Source of the DNA: Paenalcaligenes suwonensis
GTDB taxonomy: Bacteria; Pseudomonadota; Gammaproteobacteria; Burkholderiales; Burkholderiaceae_B
Assembly: GCF_011290505.1 (NCBI RefSeq)
Contig: NZ_JAANPV010000004.1
Span: 62,001-126,000 of the forward strand
Reading direction: 5' to 3'
DNA: 64,000 nucleotides
Shown here piece by piece: positions 20,782 to 29,260 of this stretch. The notes under the pieces are model-generated. The model was not told the DNA's origin. It did no database searches and saw only the letters and a list, made by a program, of their open reading frames with translations. Each line of letters opens with the position of its first letter. Positions within the stretch are counted from its first letter, which is position 1. A program made the position numbers and the translations under genes.

Positions 20782-21291
20782 ATGTCACACCCACTTTCCG
20801 CTGGCTATATTTTACGCGAAGCCACCATCGCAGACATTCCCCAAATCCATCAGTTAATGACGGAAATGGCGACCTTTGAAAAACTGCTGGACACTTTCCA
20901 GGCCACTGAACAAACCTTACTCGACAACATTTTCACCCAGCCTGCTGCTGTGAACTGTTTAGTAATTTGCCATCAGGACGCCCCCGAAAAACTGGTGTCC
21001 TACATCATGTGGTTTCACAACTATTCTTCTTTCCGTGCCAAGCGCGGTTTATATCTGGAAGACATTTATATTGCGCCAGAGCATCGCCGTTTGGGCTTAG
21101 GCCAACAAGTGCTGCAATACCTTGCTCGTAAAGCACTGGAGCTAGATTGTGCCCGTTTTGAATGGGTAGTGCTGGACTGGAATCAAAGTGCTATAGAGTT
21201 TTACGAACACCTAGGGGCCTCGGTATTGCCTGATTGGCGTATTGTGCGCATTGAAGGCAATGCACTGACAACCTTAGCCCAAGTGAGCTAA
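20782..21291 (+). CDS. GNAT family N-acetyltransferase (SSAT/diamine acetyltransferase-like)
   Basis: GNAT enzymes move an acetyl group from acetyl-CoA to an amine. The 169-residue protein starts with LREATIADIPQIHQLM, contains LYLEDIYIAPEHRRLGLGQQVLQYLA, in which the acetyl-CoA loop is RRLGLG, and ends with FEWVVLDWNQSAIEFYEHLGA. The YLEDIYI and VLDWNxxAIxFY patterns resemble the spermidine/spermine and diamine acetyltransferase branch, but the substrate is not established. It lies 5 nt before the adenosyltransferase gene and is probably in its operon. Confidence 0.85.
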   Translation: MSHPLSAGYILREATIADIPQIHQLMTEMATFEKLLDTFQATEQTLLDNIFTQPAAVNCLVICHQDAPEKLVSYIMWFHNYSSFRAKRGLYLEDIYIAPEHRRLGLGQQVLQYLARKALELDCARFEWVVLDWNQSAIEFYEHLGASVLPDWRIVRIEGNALTTLAQVS

Positions 21292-21296
21292 TCACA

Positions 21297-21848
21297 ATGA
21301 GCGACAGACTGTCTTCTATTACCACCCGCACCGGCGACCAAGGCGAAACCAGCTTAGGCGATGGGCAGCGTGTGCCTAAGAACAGTCTGCGCATTCATGC
21401 TCTGGGTGAGGTGGATGAGCTAAATAGTCTCATTGGCGTGTGGCGCTGCGAGGCTCTGCCAGCCTCTATAGATACACTGCTTTCTCATATACAGCACCAT
21501 TTGTTTGATATGGGTGCGGAGCTTTGCATTCCCGGCCACGAAGCCATGCGAGACGAGCAATTGGCTGAGCTGGATGATGCCATTCAAACACTGAATGCAC
21601 CGCTGCCGCCGCTAAAAGAGTTCATTTTGCCCGGTGGTAGCCGTGCCGCAGCACTCGCCCACCAAACCCGTACCGTGGCTCGCCGTGCTGAACGCAGCAT
21701 TGTCGCCTTGCTGCAATTTGATGCGGTACGCCCCTTAGTCCAACAGTATTTAAATAGACTGTCGGATCTGTGTTTTATTTTGGCACGATGCTTAAACCAA
21801 CATGCCGGCCAGCCCGATGTACTGTGGCAACCTCGCGCGCAATCATGA
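21297..21848 (+). CDS. Cob(I)alamin adenosyltransferase, PduO type
   Basis: It transfers the adenosyl group of ATP to cob(I)alamin, making adenosylcobalamin. The 183-residue protein has the ATR signatures: TRTGDQGETSLGDGQRVPK at the N-terminus (ATP site), GEVDELNSLIG, the LPGGSRAAALAHQTRTVARRAER helix (interrupted here), and LNRLSDLCFILAR near the end. PduO-type enzymes are trimers; the Arg-rich helix and the RLSD motif form the active site. The 3' end overlaps the convergent amidohydrolase gene by 6 bp. Confidence 0.94.
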   Translation: MSDRLSSITTRTGDQGETSLGDGQRVPKNSLRIHALGEVDELNSLIGVWRCEALPASIDTLLSHIQHHLFDMGAELCIPGHEAMRDEQLAELDDAIQTLNAPLPPLKEFILPGGSRAAALAHQTRTVARRAERSIVALLQFDAVRPLVQQYLNRLSDLCFILARCLNQHAGQPDVLWQPRAQS

Positions 21849-22700
21849 TGCGCAACTGCGCACATAACTCGCCAACTGTTTGCTCACCATAGCCAAATCT
21901 GCCTGCAACGCCTCAAAACCTGAATGTTTGCGGTGGTGACGTTCGTCCATATACAGCGCTCTATTCACCTCTATCTGCAAGCTATGACGGTTTTGCTCCG
22001 GTTTACCCACCTGCTTCACAATCGCTGCCCCCGAATACGGATGATTACGCACCACCCGGTACCCCGCCGCCCTTAATAAGTGCTCAACCGTAGCGACAAA
22101 ATCGGCGCTGCAACTGGTACCTAACCTATCGCCTAGTACAAAGTCTGGCACCGTACTGGTAGTGAATAACGCTTTCACACCAGAAGGCATAGAGTGCAAG
22201 TTCAAATGCCACACTCCCCCAAACCGCCTATGCAAATGACGCACTTGCTGCCCTAACCAGTCATGGTAGGGCCTGTACACCAATGCTAACCGTGCTTGTA
22301 CCTCGGCCACACTTAAGAGCCGGTCGTATAGAGCTACCGAACCCAAGTTTTTCCATAGCAAACCATGCCCTAGCTGCGTTTTCTCGGAAGGCTCTACGAG
22401 CCCTGGCCACGGTGATGCTAGCATCTGTGGGTCTAAATCAGTTTCTTGACGATTAAGATCCACATAACTTCTGCTCACACGCGCCGCTAATAGCCCAGCC
22501 CCTTCCGTAGGCAAAGCAGACCATAGCTGGTCTACGAAGGCGTCTTCGGCTCGACGCAAAACCCGCAACGGTGCACGGCTGTGAAAATCCAACGGATACA
22601 CATGACCGCTATGCGGCGAGTCAGCCAATAGTGGTACCTGTAATGCCCTATCCGGCGCATGCCAATCAAATGGCAGCCGGTGACTGTGAACATCCTGCAT
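21843..22700 (-). CDS. N-formylglutamate amidohydrolase family protein
   Basis: Family members hydrolyse N-formylglutamate to glutamate and formate, the last step of one histidine-degradation route (HutG/FGase). The 285-residue protein has LLADSPHSGHVYP with candidate metal His residues, RAEDAFVDQLW, SRSYVDLNRQETDLDP, VWHLNLHSMPSG, and LQIEVNRALYMDE. No other hut genes are in the window. It faces the same way as the symporter genes but is separated from the upstream 41-residue gene by a terminator, so it is probably transcribed on its own. Substrate assignment is by family only. Confidence 0.85.
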   Translation of the reverse strand: MQDVHSHRLPFDWHAPDRALQVPLLADSPHSGHVYPLDFHSRAPLRVLRRAEDAFVDQLWSALPTEGAGLLAARVSRSYVDLNRQETDLDPQMLASPWPGLVEPSEKTQLGHGLLWKNLGSVALYDRLLSVAEVQARLALVYRPYHDWLGQQVRHLHRRFGGVWHLNLHSMPSGVKALFTTSTVPDFVLGDRLGTSCSADFVATVEHLLRAAGYRVVRNHPYSGAAIVKQVGKPEQNRHSLQIEVNRALYMDERHHRKHSGFEALQADLAMVSKQLASYVRSCAS

Positions 22701-22782
22701 GGTCTCTCTCCAACTTCTTCTTATTGCTGCACGATCTCACACCGTAATACGGCATCTTCTTTGTAACATACGCCCATGCAAA

Positions 22783-22815
22783 ACGGGCCATGCACCGTGC
22801 AGGTACATGGCCCGT
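22783..22815 (-). terminator. Terminator of the symporter operon
   Basis: A 10-bp perfect stem (ACGGGCCATG/CATGGCCCGT) with a 13-nt loop is followed on the minus strand by TTTT, 23 nt after the small-subunit stop codon. Confidence 0.85.
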
Positions 22816-22838
22816 AAACGTTGCGTGTTGCTACGCGT

Positions 22839-22964
22839 TTAGATCATCTCTTTACCATCACGCTTGGCTGCTCGCCAATCACGCACTAATGCGCCAACCA
22901 ATAAGGCCAACACGCCAGCCGACAGTACCGGCCAGATCAATATATAGGTCACGATCCAATTCAT
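22839..22964 (-). CDS. 41-residue symporter small accessory protein
   Basis: I translated this short frame by hand: MNWIVTYILIWPVLSAGV followed by LALLVGALVRDWRAAKRDGK and EMI. It has one hydrophobic helix (residues about 4-26) and a charged basic C-terminus. Short proteins of this build, with an IWPxxxxxVL core and a KDGxxxI end, occur directly after sodium:solute symporter genes and are annotated as putative transporter small subunits. The start has GGAG upstream, and the gene follows the symporter stop codon by only 9 nt, so the two are co-expressed. It probably stabilises the symporter in the membrane (inference). Confidence 0.82.
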   Translation of the reverse strand: MNWIVTYILIWPVLSAGVLALLVGALVRDWRAAKRDGKEMI

Positions 22965-22973
22965 AGTGGCTCC

Positions 22974-24668
22974 TTAAAGTTGTGGCTTAGGTGTTAACGC
23001 AGGCTGCTTGGTAGATGGCTTCACCATTTTTTCTTGCTCTGCATGGAAAGCACGCACACGATGAGACAGCACGGAGAAGTCAAAACGCTCATTACTACGC
23101 AAACTCATCAGCGTACACACGATGGCGCTCGCCCCATATGAAGTCAGTGAACCCAATAGCACGGTGTAATCACGCCAGAAGCCTACGCCGTAATAGATCA
23201 ATACGACGGTAACCACTGCACCTACTGCTAAAGCAAGATTGCGGCCAAAGAAAGCAAAGGTCATCAAACCTAGCACCACCCCACCACCTACAGAAGCCAC
23301 TAACTCAAAGAACACAGCGACCACTCCGGTCATGGGAATTAGCTCAAAACGCACCAATAAGAACATGGTGACCGCACAAGCTACCGAGGTCGTAAATGCG
23401 GTGTTCGTAACGCGGTTCCAGAAGAAACTACTAATTACTGGGAATACAATCGCCCCCCACAGCGCACCCACAAACACCAGCATCACCAAGATGTCTAAGC
23501 GCAGGCTGGCAAACACCACACCACACATCGTGGCCACAATCATGGTTAGTCGCCCCCACAACAGCATACGACGTGGGTCTGGTTTACCTTTAGCGATGTT
23601 CTTACCGTAGATATCGGTCATCACAATGGCCGACAACGCGCATAAGTCAGCATCCGCGGTGGACGACAATGAACCAATCACCAAAATAAAAAACAGAGCA
23701 ATACCAAAGGGAGGTAGATAGGCTGACGCCATTTGCGGGATGATGTTATTCATATCACCGTCGATGGGCTGCAACCCAGTAAACAGCGCGAGCAGACCCA
23801 AGATCCCCAGACCAATCACCACTACCCCATAACCTACCGTAGCAGTAAGAAAGGTAGGTTTAATTAAGTCTTGGCGTACGGCAAATAAACGCTGCGCAAT
23901 GGTTTGGTTACCAATGGCATAAGCCAACACGGCAATAAAGTACGGTGCCCCTTGTTCCAAAATCGCCGTAGTGGAAAAGAAATCGGCCTGTTCGCTGCTT
24001 AGACGCCAAAAATTATCAGCAATCAGATCTGGACCACCGGCATTGAAAAAGATCAGAGGAATAATGATCACAGCCGCCAGAATCATCGCGACCAACTGTG
24101 CGAAGTCAGTGAGTACGGATGCGCGGAACCCCGACCACAAGGTATAGGACAGTACGCCTAAACCCGCAATTAATACCCCTTGAATAAAACTTAACGGGCT
24201 AAGCATGGATACTAATGCCCCAGCTGCTGTGAAGTTCACCATTAAGCTAATACAGCTACCAATAATATTGGACACTGCCATGATCATCTGGCTGGACCTG
24301 CCATGACGGGCATACACCACTTCCGCTAAGGTATGCGCCTCGGGAGCCAACTCACGGAATCGCCGTCCAAAAGGGAAGATGAACAAAATCATCAATGCGC
24401 CCCAGAATCCATAATGTATGGGACCGGACAGCCCATACTTATATCCCGAGGTGGCGCTAGCGTAAAACGAGGCTGCCCAAATCCACGTGGCAATCATACT
24501 GGCGGCTGACAGACCAAACCCTACGGCACTGTTAGACACCATATAACCGTCAACGTTTTCTTCCTTCTTACTGATGAGTAATGAGAGTAGGAATGTCAGT
24601 AAGTAGAAACCCAGCAATAATAAAATAGCCGAGGTTGCAGACAGCTGAAAAAACTCTGTTTCTTGCAT
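22974..24668 (-). CDS. Sodium:solute symporter (SSS family)
   Basis: It is a Na+-coupled uptake transporter in the inner membrane; the substrate is not determined. The 564-residue protein has about 13 hydrophobic helices. Signatures include VSNSAVGFGLSAASMIATWIWA (interrupted here) near residue 45, the LWSGFRASVLTDFAQ segment, YAIGNQTIAQRLFAVR, and the sodium-site region GSLSSTADADLCALSAIVMTDIY. A hydrophilic tail of about 40 residues follows the last helix. The ribosome site is AAGGAA. Upstream lies a long structured leader that ends in an intrinsic terminator 32 nt before the start codon, so the gene is probably regulated by attenuation. Confidence 0.93.
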   Translation of the reverse strand: MQETEFFQLSATSAILLLLGFYLLTFLLSLLISKKEENVDGYMVSNSAVGFGLSAASMIATWIWAASFYASATSGYKYGLSGPIHYGFWGALMILFIFPFGRRFRELAPEAHTLAEVVYARHGRSSQMIMAVSNIIGSCISLMVNFTAAGALVSMLSPLSFIQGVLIAGLGVLSYTLWSGFRASVLTDFAQLVAMILAAVIIIPLIFFNAGGPDLIADNFWRLSSEQADFFSTTAILEQGAPYFIAVLAYAIGNQTIAQRLFAVRQDLIKPTFLTATVGYGVVVIGLGILGLLALFTGLQPIDGDMNNIIPQMASAYLPPFGIALFFILVIGSLSSTADADLCALSAIVMTDIYGKNIAKGKPDPRRMLLWGRLTMIVATMCGVVFASLRLDILVMLVFVGALWGAIVFPVISSFFWNRVTNTAFTTSVACAVTMFLLVRFELIPMTGVVAVFFELVASVGGGVVLGLMTFAFFGRNLALAVGAVVTVVLIYYGVGFWRDYTVLLGSLTSYGASAIVCTLMSLRSNERFDFSVLSHRVRAFHAEQEKMVKPSTKQPALTPKPQL

Positions 24669-24699
24669 GCTTTTATAGTTTCCTTAATGTTATTTCAAC

Positions 24700-24749
24700 A
24701 AAAAGGCTTTACTGGCAGCAGACGTCGGAAAGCCTACGCCAGTAAAACC
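24700..24749 (-). terminator. Terminator hairpin just upstream of the symporter start
   Basis: On the minus strand GGTTTTACTGGC pairs with GCCAGTAAAGCC (12 bp, one G-U pair), followed by TTTTT. It lies between the leader promoter and the start codon, so read-through must be conditional or partial. A competing pairing AGGCTTT/AAAGCCT inside the same segment could break the long stem. Confidence 0.8.
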
Positions 24750-25055
24750 AGCGCGCACCAGCCGAAACACCAATAACCGGAAATAAACGCAACAAGGCAT
24801 CCCAAGGAAATTTAGGATACACAGACACAAAGGGTGCCTAAGGGGCGTGAGAGCCTTAAGGAAGGCCACACGGGCCCCGACGCAGACTGCAAAAGCAGTT
24901 GAATGGTTGCCACAACCGTTTCGGACGGGCATAGGTGTGTCGGCTTACAAGCCGGGTCACTGTATAGCGACCTAAGACAAGGTTACCGATTGTCGAGCCT
25001 CCAACCTCTTGACCGGTAACACATACGTGCTAATTGCAGCCGTTCTGACTGAATC
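24750..25055 (-). promoter_or_regulatory. Structured 5' leader RNA of the symporter gene
   Basis: This fills most of the 669-bp gene-free stretch between the symporter and the O-antigen ligase. From the predicted start near 25055 the RNA can form a GTTACCG...CGGTAAC hairpin (24982-25020) with inner GTC/GAC and GAG/CTC pairs, a CGGCTT/AAGCCG hairpin, a GGTTG/CAACC hairpin, an ACTGC/GCAGT hairpin, and a longer GGGG/CCCC-closed hairpin (24842-24878), before reaching the terminator. A 13-codon frame (25024-24983) lies in the first hairpin but has no clear control codons. It resembles an attenuator or riboswitch; I match no known class. Confidence 0.55.
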
Positions 25056-25061
25056 CCGGTC

Positions 25062-25090
25062 ATTATAGCCACGATACCCCTTAGCATCAA
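25062..25090 (-). promoter_or_regulatory. Promoter of the symporter leader
   Basis: On the minus strand TTGATG is followed after exactly 17 nt by a perfect TATAAT. The predicted start lies near 25055, almost 390 nt before the symporter gene. The remaining 250 bp up to the O-antigen ligase gene are AT-rich and hold no gene that I can see. Confidence 0.8.
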
Positions 25091-25337
25091 ATTCGCATAA
25101 ACCCGTAAAGCTGCGACTATCCCCAAATCGCCATGGGCAGTAAAATCAGCGCTCAGCTACAGGCTAGAAGCTACTCATCGCCGCTGTATACACACCTTTT
25201 GCGATCACTAGCCCTTCTTTACTAAACATTTATTGCAAAAATAATATTTTGTTACACGGTGCACCCTGTGTATTTCCGTAATACTCCGTTAATAAAATAC
25301 TAGATCCACACTGCAGTTTTTAACGCTTATCCATAAC

Positions 25338-26564
25338 ATGCCTGCCTCTTCTCTCTTACCCTCTCTATACACTAGCGTAGCCGTTTTCTTGCTAGGTGCA
25401 ATCGCCCTAGTAATTCCCTCAGGCTATTCTGTTGGTGCTGCGTTATTGTTGTTAGGTGGACTGTACTGTCTAGCCACTCGCCAGAAACCGCAACTCACCA
25501 AAAATGATTGGTTGGTGCTTGCCACACTTTCTCTCTATGGGTTGATGGGAATACTAGAAGCTGCTGTCTATCAGTACTCCTCACGGACCTATGATTTACC
25601 GAGCCGCTTTTTAGCAGCTGCTATCGCGTTAATGCTAGTAATAAAGTACCCTCCACGCCTATCTTGGCTATGGGCAGGACTAGCCACAGGGGGCATCCTA
25701 GCGGGTAGCTGGGCTGGCTACCAAAAGCTCATTTTGAACATTGAAAGAGCTGGAGGTTTTACCCATGTCATTCAGTTCGGCAATATCTCCATGCTGACAG
25801 GCTTATTCTGTTTGGCAGGTATCGCGTGGGCCTGCACTCGCCCAAACAAACTGGGCTGGATAGTCTGGCTAGCTTTGGGAGCTCTGGGCGGCATTGCTGG
25901 CTCTTTATTTTCGGGGAGTCGTGGAGGTTGGATTGGCTTACCACTGATTGCACTGGTGTTTTTCCGTGTTTACCACCAGTATTTCTCCTTACGCCTAAAA
26001 ACTTTGCTACCTATCGCTTTAGTAGTACTTGCTGCCATTATCTATAGTCTTCCACAATTTGGTGTGCAACAACGTGTACAAGAAGCCATCCAGAACGTTA
26101 CACTCTACTCCCAAGGAACCAGCACCACGTCTCTTGGCGCCCGCTTTGAAATGTGGAAGGGCGCCAGCCAGCTCTTTATAGAAAAGCCTTTTTTCGGCTG
26201 GGGCAAAGAACAATATAAACCCGCTATGACCGCCCTTGCCGAACAGGGGAAAGCCCATCCCGTTGTAAAACTATTTGATCACCCTCATAACGAACTTCTG
26301 AACAACGCCGCAAAGCAAGGGGTTGTGGGCATACTTGCATTACTTTTCCTTTATTTCGTCCCCTTGCGACTCTTTGCCCCAGGCTTACGTGCCGAATCCC
26401 TGACACAGCGCTCCTTAGCCACTGCGGGCTTTCTTTTGCCCGTTGCCTACATAGATTTCGGCTTATCCCAAGCTTTTTTCACTCACAATAGCGGTGTAAT
26501 GGTGTACGCTTTTTGGCTAGTTGTGCTGTGGGGCAGCTATAGGTTTTACTCTACACAGAAATAA
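25338..26564 (+). CDS. O-antigen ligase family membrane protein
   Basis: Family members (WaaL/PglL, Wzy_C domain) join polysaccharide or glycan from a lipid carrier to lipid A core or protein at the periplasmic face. The 408-residue protein has about 11 hydrophobic helices and the large periplasmic-loop region. Signatures are GSRGGWIGLPL near residue 195, GARFEMWKGA, FFGWGKEQY, and the DHPHNELLNNAAKQGVVG segment, which holds the conserved H-x-H-N region. No other polysaccharide genes are next to it, so whether it acts on O-antigen or protein glycans cannot be decided here. Confidence 0.88.
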   Translation: MPASSLLPSLYTSVAVFLLGAIALVIPSGYSVGAALLLLGGLYCLATRQKPQLTKNDWLVLATLSLYGLMGILEAAVYQYSSRTYDLPSRFLAAAIALMLVIKYPPRLSWLWAGLATGGILAGSWAGYQKLILNIERAGGFTHVIQFGNISMLTGLFCLAGIAWACTRPNKLGWIVWLALGALGGIAGSLFSGSRGGWIGLPLIALVFFRVYHQYFSLRLKTLLPIALVVLAAIIYSLPQFGVQQRVQEAIQNVTLYSQGTSTTSLGARFEMWKGASQLFIEKPFFGWGKEQYKPAMTALAEQGKAHPVVKLFDHPHNELLNNAAKQGVVGILALLFLYFVPLRLFAPGLRAESLTQRSLATAGFLLPVAYIDFGLSQAFFTHNSGVMVYAFWLVVLWGSYRFYSTQK

Positions 26565-26633
26565 ATTGTTAAGAAATATCAAATGATGCTTAGAAACGTA
26601 CACATTTGCTAACAATACAATTATGCTTGGCCG

Positions 26634-29192
26634 ATGAGTGCTCCCCTCCCTCCCCCTCTCGTTGCAGGCGATCCTCAAGGCAGACTTAGGCTGCCCTTTG
26701 GGGTATGGGTAGTATTCATCGCTTTAGTACAAATCACGCTAGGTATAGTGTGGGGTCAACTGATAGACCACAGCCCTACGCTGGCGACGTTACCCGGACT
26801 GATTATTCCCTCGGGTGTGGTGCTAGCACTGGCCTTAGCGCGAGACTCTCGATTCTGGATCAGCGCTGCCGCAGCCCAATTCATCTATGCACTAGCTGGC
26901 AATACCTCTGTAGAGTACAGCTTCCTGCTGGCAGCCATCGCCGCCCTAGAAGTGCTATTTACCTGCTGGGTGATGCGTAAGCTGAGCTTCTCAGCGCAGT
27001 TAGACTCACCACGCCAGTGGATTGCACTAGTGGTAGTACTGGCCCTAGGCACACAGAATTTCAGCACGCTGGGCTACATTTTCGTACTGCAGGCCAGCCA
27101 GCCATTACTACACACCAGTTTGTGGGATGCCTATAGCCATCTTTGGGCACTAAGCCTCATCGAAAAGATGCTGGTGATTCCAATCGTACTGGCCTGCATA
27201 GGCCCACGATCCCAACACCCGTCTATTCCTGAGTTCTTGCTCAGCACGCTGGTATTAGGCGTGGCCTCGTTCTACGCCTACCAGTTTGGCTCTAATGGGC
27301 TGTTTTTGCTGCTCCCGTTGCTTGCCCTGCTAGCGACTAGACTAACCCTGCTGTTATTCAGCTGTAGTTTGCTGTGCATGACCGTCATCATGTTAGGTGT
27401 ACAGTGGTTCCTATACCCCACCGCCACAGAAGAAGCTCCTGCTCTGCTATGGTTTTTACTGGGTAGCCTACCCTTGGCAATCACCTGTAACCTCAGCTAC
27501 CGCACGCAGCAACTGAAGCAAGCTCAGAATCTGCACACCTCTGATCAATACGACAAGCTATTCACGCATGCGCCGGTGCTAATTAACGGTTTTGACGCCG
27601 AAGGGCGCTGTGTCATTTGGAATAAAGAGTGCGAGCGCGTATTTGGTTGGAAACGAGAAGAATTACAGCAAATCGCCGACCCATTATCTGTGCTGTACCC
27701 TGACAGCATTCAACGCGCTGCGGCACGCCAAAGCATTTTCAGCCGAGAAGTATCCTTCCAAACCTGGCACCCCCGTACCAAGCAAGGCCATAGGCTCAGC
27801 ACCTTATGGGGCAACATACAGATTGATGAAAATCAGGCTATAGGCATAGGCATCAACCTTAGCGACCATGCTCGAGCAGAACAAGAACTGCTGCTGGCCA
27901 AAGAGCGCTATGAAAACCTGGTCCAGCGTATTCCTGTAGGCGTATTCACCCTACGGCAATCGTTGGATGGCGCCATTCTGTACGAATACGTCAGCCCACG
28001 ACTCTGTGAAATGTATAACCTGTCGGATAAAGCCATTTATGCCGACCCTAAAGCCATTAGTGATTGCTGGCATGAAGAAGACCGTGCAGAAACCATACGC
28101 CTAACCGCCGAAGCACGTGCCTGGTTACGCCCTATGCGCTTAGACACACGTGCCATCATCAATGGGCAAGAGCGCTGGATACGCATAGAAAGCAACTCCA
28201 CCCGCCTACCCAATGGCGATATCTTGTGTGATGGCGTACAAACCGACATCACGGAAAGCCGACGCAACGAGTTCGAACAACGTATTGCTGCGAGCGTATT
28301 CAAACGCAGCTACGACAGCATTCTGATACTGGATGATCAACATCGCATCATCAACGCCAACCCTTCGGCTATTCGTTTAAGCGGTTATACGCTTAGCGAA
28401 TTGCGTGGCCATACGGTTGATTTACTCTTGCCCCCCTCTTCTCAAGCGGTGGACTACCAGCGTGCAATCTGGCAAGAGGTCATGACCACAGGCGCATGGC
28501 AAGGCGAAGTGACCATGCACTCACACAACCAAACAGAGCGCCCTTTGCAGGTCTCTATTGTGCCGGTGCGTAACAACAAAGGCGCTATTCTGCGCTACAT
28601 CGTTGTGGGTACAGACGTAAGCCTACTCAAAGCTCGTGAAGCTCGTTTAGAACGCTTGGCACACTTTGATTCGCTCACGCAACTACCTAACCGATATTTG
28701 CTTACCGACCGTTTACGACAAGCCTTATCGCACGCCGATCGCAGCCAGAACCTCCTAGCTACCTGCTATGTAGACCTAGACGGTTTTAAAGCCGTTAACG
28801 ATCAATATGGCCATAGCATTGGCGACATGCTGCTGAAAGAAGTGGCGTTACGCCTGACCAGCAAACTGCGTAAAACCGATACTGTTGCCCGCTTAGGGGG
28901 TGACGAGCTGGTATTGCTACTGGGTGATTTTAAAGCCCCTGAAGACAGCACCGCCCTATTGCAAGAGCTACTCACACTACTCGCCCAACCCTACCATATT
29001 CATGGCCAACAACCTATTACGGTATCGGCCAGTATAGGCGTGAGCTTCTACCCCACAGACGCCACAGACCCCGACCGCTTGCTACAACTGGCAGATCAAG
29101 CCATGTATCTGGCCAAGCAAGCTGGAAAAAACACTTACTATTTTCACAATCAGGCCACAAAAGAATCGCCCCTCGCGCCTGTCTCGCACTAA
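26634..29192 (+). CDS. MASE1-like/PAS/GGDEF diguanylate cyclase
   Basis: Predicted to make cyclic di-GMP in response to signals at its membrane and PAS domains. In order along 852 residues: about eight to ten helices of a MASE1-like sensor (residues 15-285), three PAS-like domains (about 300-415, 425-535, 550-665), and a GGDEF domain (about 675-840). The active-site motif reads GGDEL rather than GGDEF, which is usually still active. An inhibitory-site RxxD (RKTD) lies five residues before it, as in feedback-inhibited cyclases. Other landmarks are DSLTQLPNRYLLTDRL and YVDLDGFKAVNDQYGH. No EAL domain follows. Confidence 0.9.
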   Translation: MSAPLPPPLVAGDPQGRLRLPFGVWVVFIALVQITLGIVWGQLIDHSPTLATLPGLIIPSGVVLALALARDSRFWISAAAAQFIYALAGNTSVEYSFLLAAIAALEVLFTCWVMRKLSFSAQLDSPRQWIALVVVLALGTQNFSTLGYIFVLQASQPLLHTSLWDAYSHLWALSLIEKMLVIPIVLACIGPRSQHPSIPEFLLSTLVLGVASFYAYQFGSNGLFLLLPLLALLATRLTLLLFSCSLLCMTVIMLGVQWFLYPTATEEAPALLWFLLGSLPLAITCNLSYRTQQLKQAQNLHTSDQYDKLFTHAPVLINGFDAEGRCVIWNKECERVFGWKREELQQIADPLSVLYPDSIQRAAARQSIFSREVSFQTWHPRTKQGHRLSTLWGNIQIDENQAIGIGINLSDHARAEQELLLAKERYENLVQRIPVGVFTLRQSLDGAILYEYVSPRLCEMYNLSDKAIYADPKAISDCWHEEDRAETIRLTAEARAWLRPMRLDTRAIINGQERWIRIESNSTRLPNGDILCDGVQTDITESRRNEFEQRIAASVFKRSYDSILILDDQHRIINANPSAIRLSGYTLSELRGHTVDLLLPPSSQAVDYQRAIWQEVMTTGAWQGEVTMHSHNQTERPLQVSIVPVRNNKGAILRYIVVGTDVSLLKAREARLERLAHFDSLTQLPNRYLLTDRLRQALSHADRSQNLLATCYVDLDGFKAVNDQYGHSIGDMLLKEVALRLTSKLRKTDTVARLGGDELVLLLGDFKAPEDSTALLQELLTLLAQPYHIHGQQPITVSASIGVSFYPTDATDPDRLLQLADQAMYLAKQAGKNTYYFHNQATKESPLAPVSH

Positions 29193-29260
29193 GCCCTGAC
29201 AGTACAATGTAGCGTTCATTCTGGCCCTCTCTGCCTCTTATGTTTTCTTTGGAGAACACC

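Noticed and set aside
24690-24932. 80-codon minus-strand frame before the symporter
   Set aside because: It covers the terminator and hairpins of the leader RNA, has no ribosome site and a Cys-rich random-looking product.
24983-25024. 13-codon frame in the symporter leader as a leader peptide
   Set aside because: It overlaps a stable hairpin, has no clear ribosome site and no run of control codons; kept only as a remark in the leader entry.
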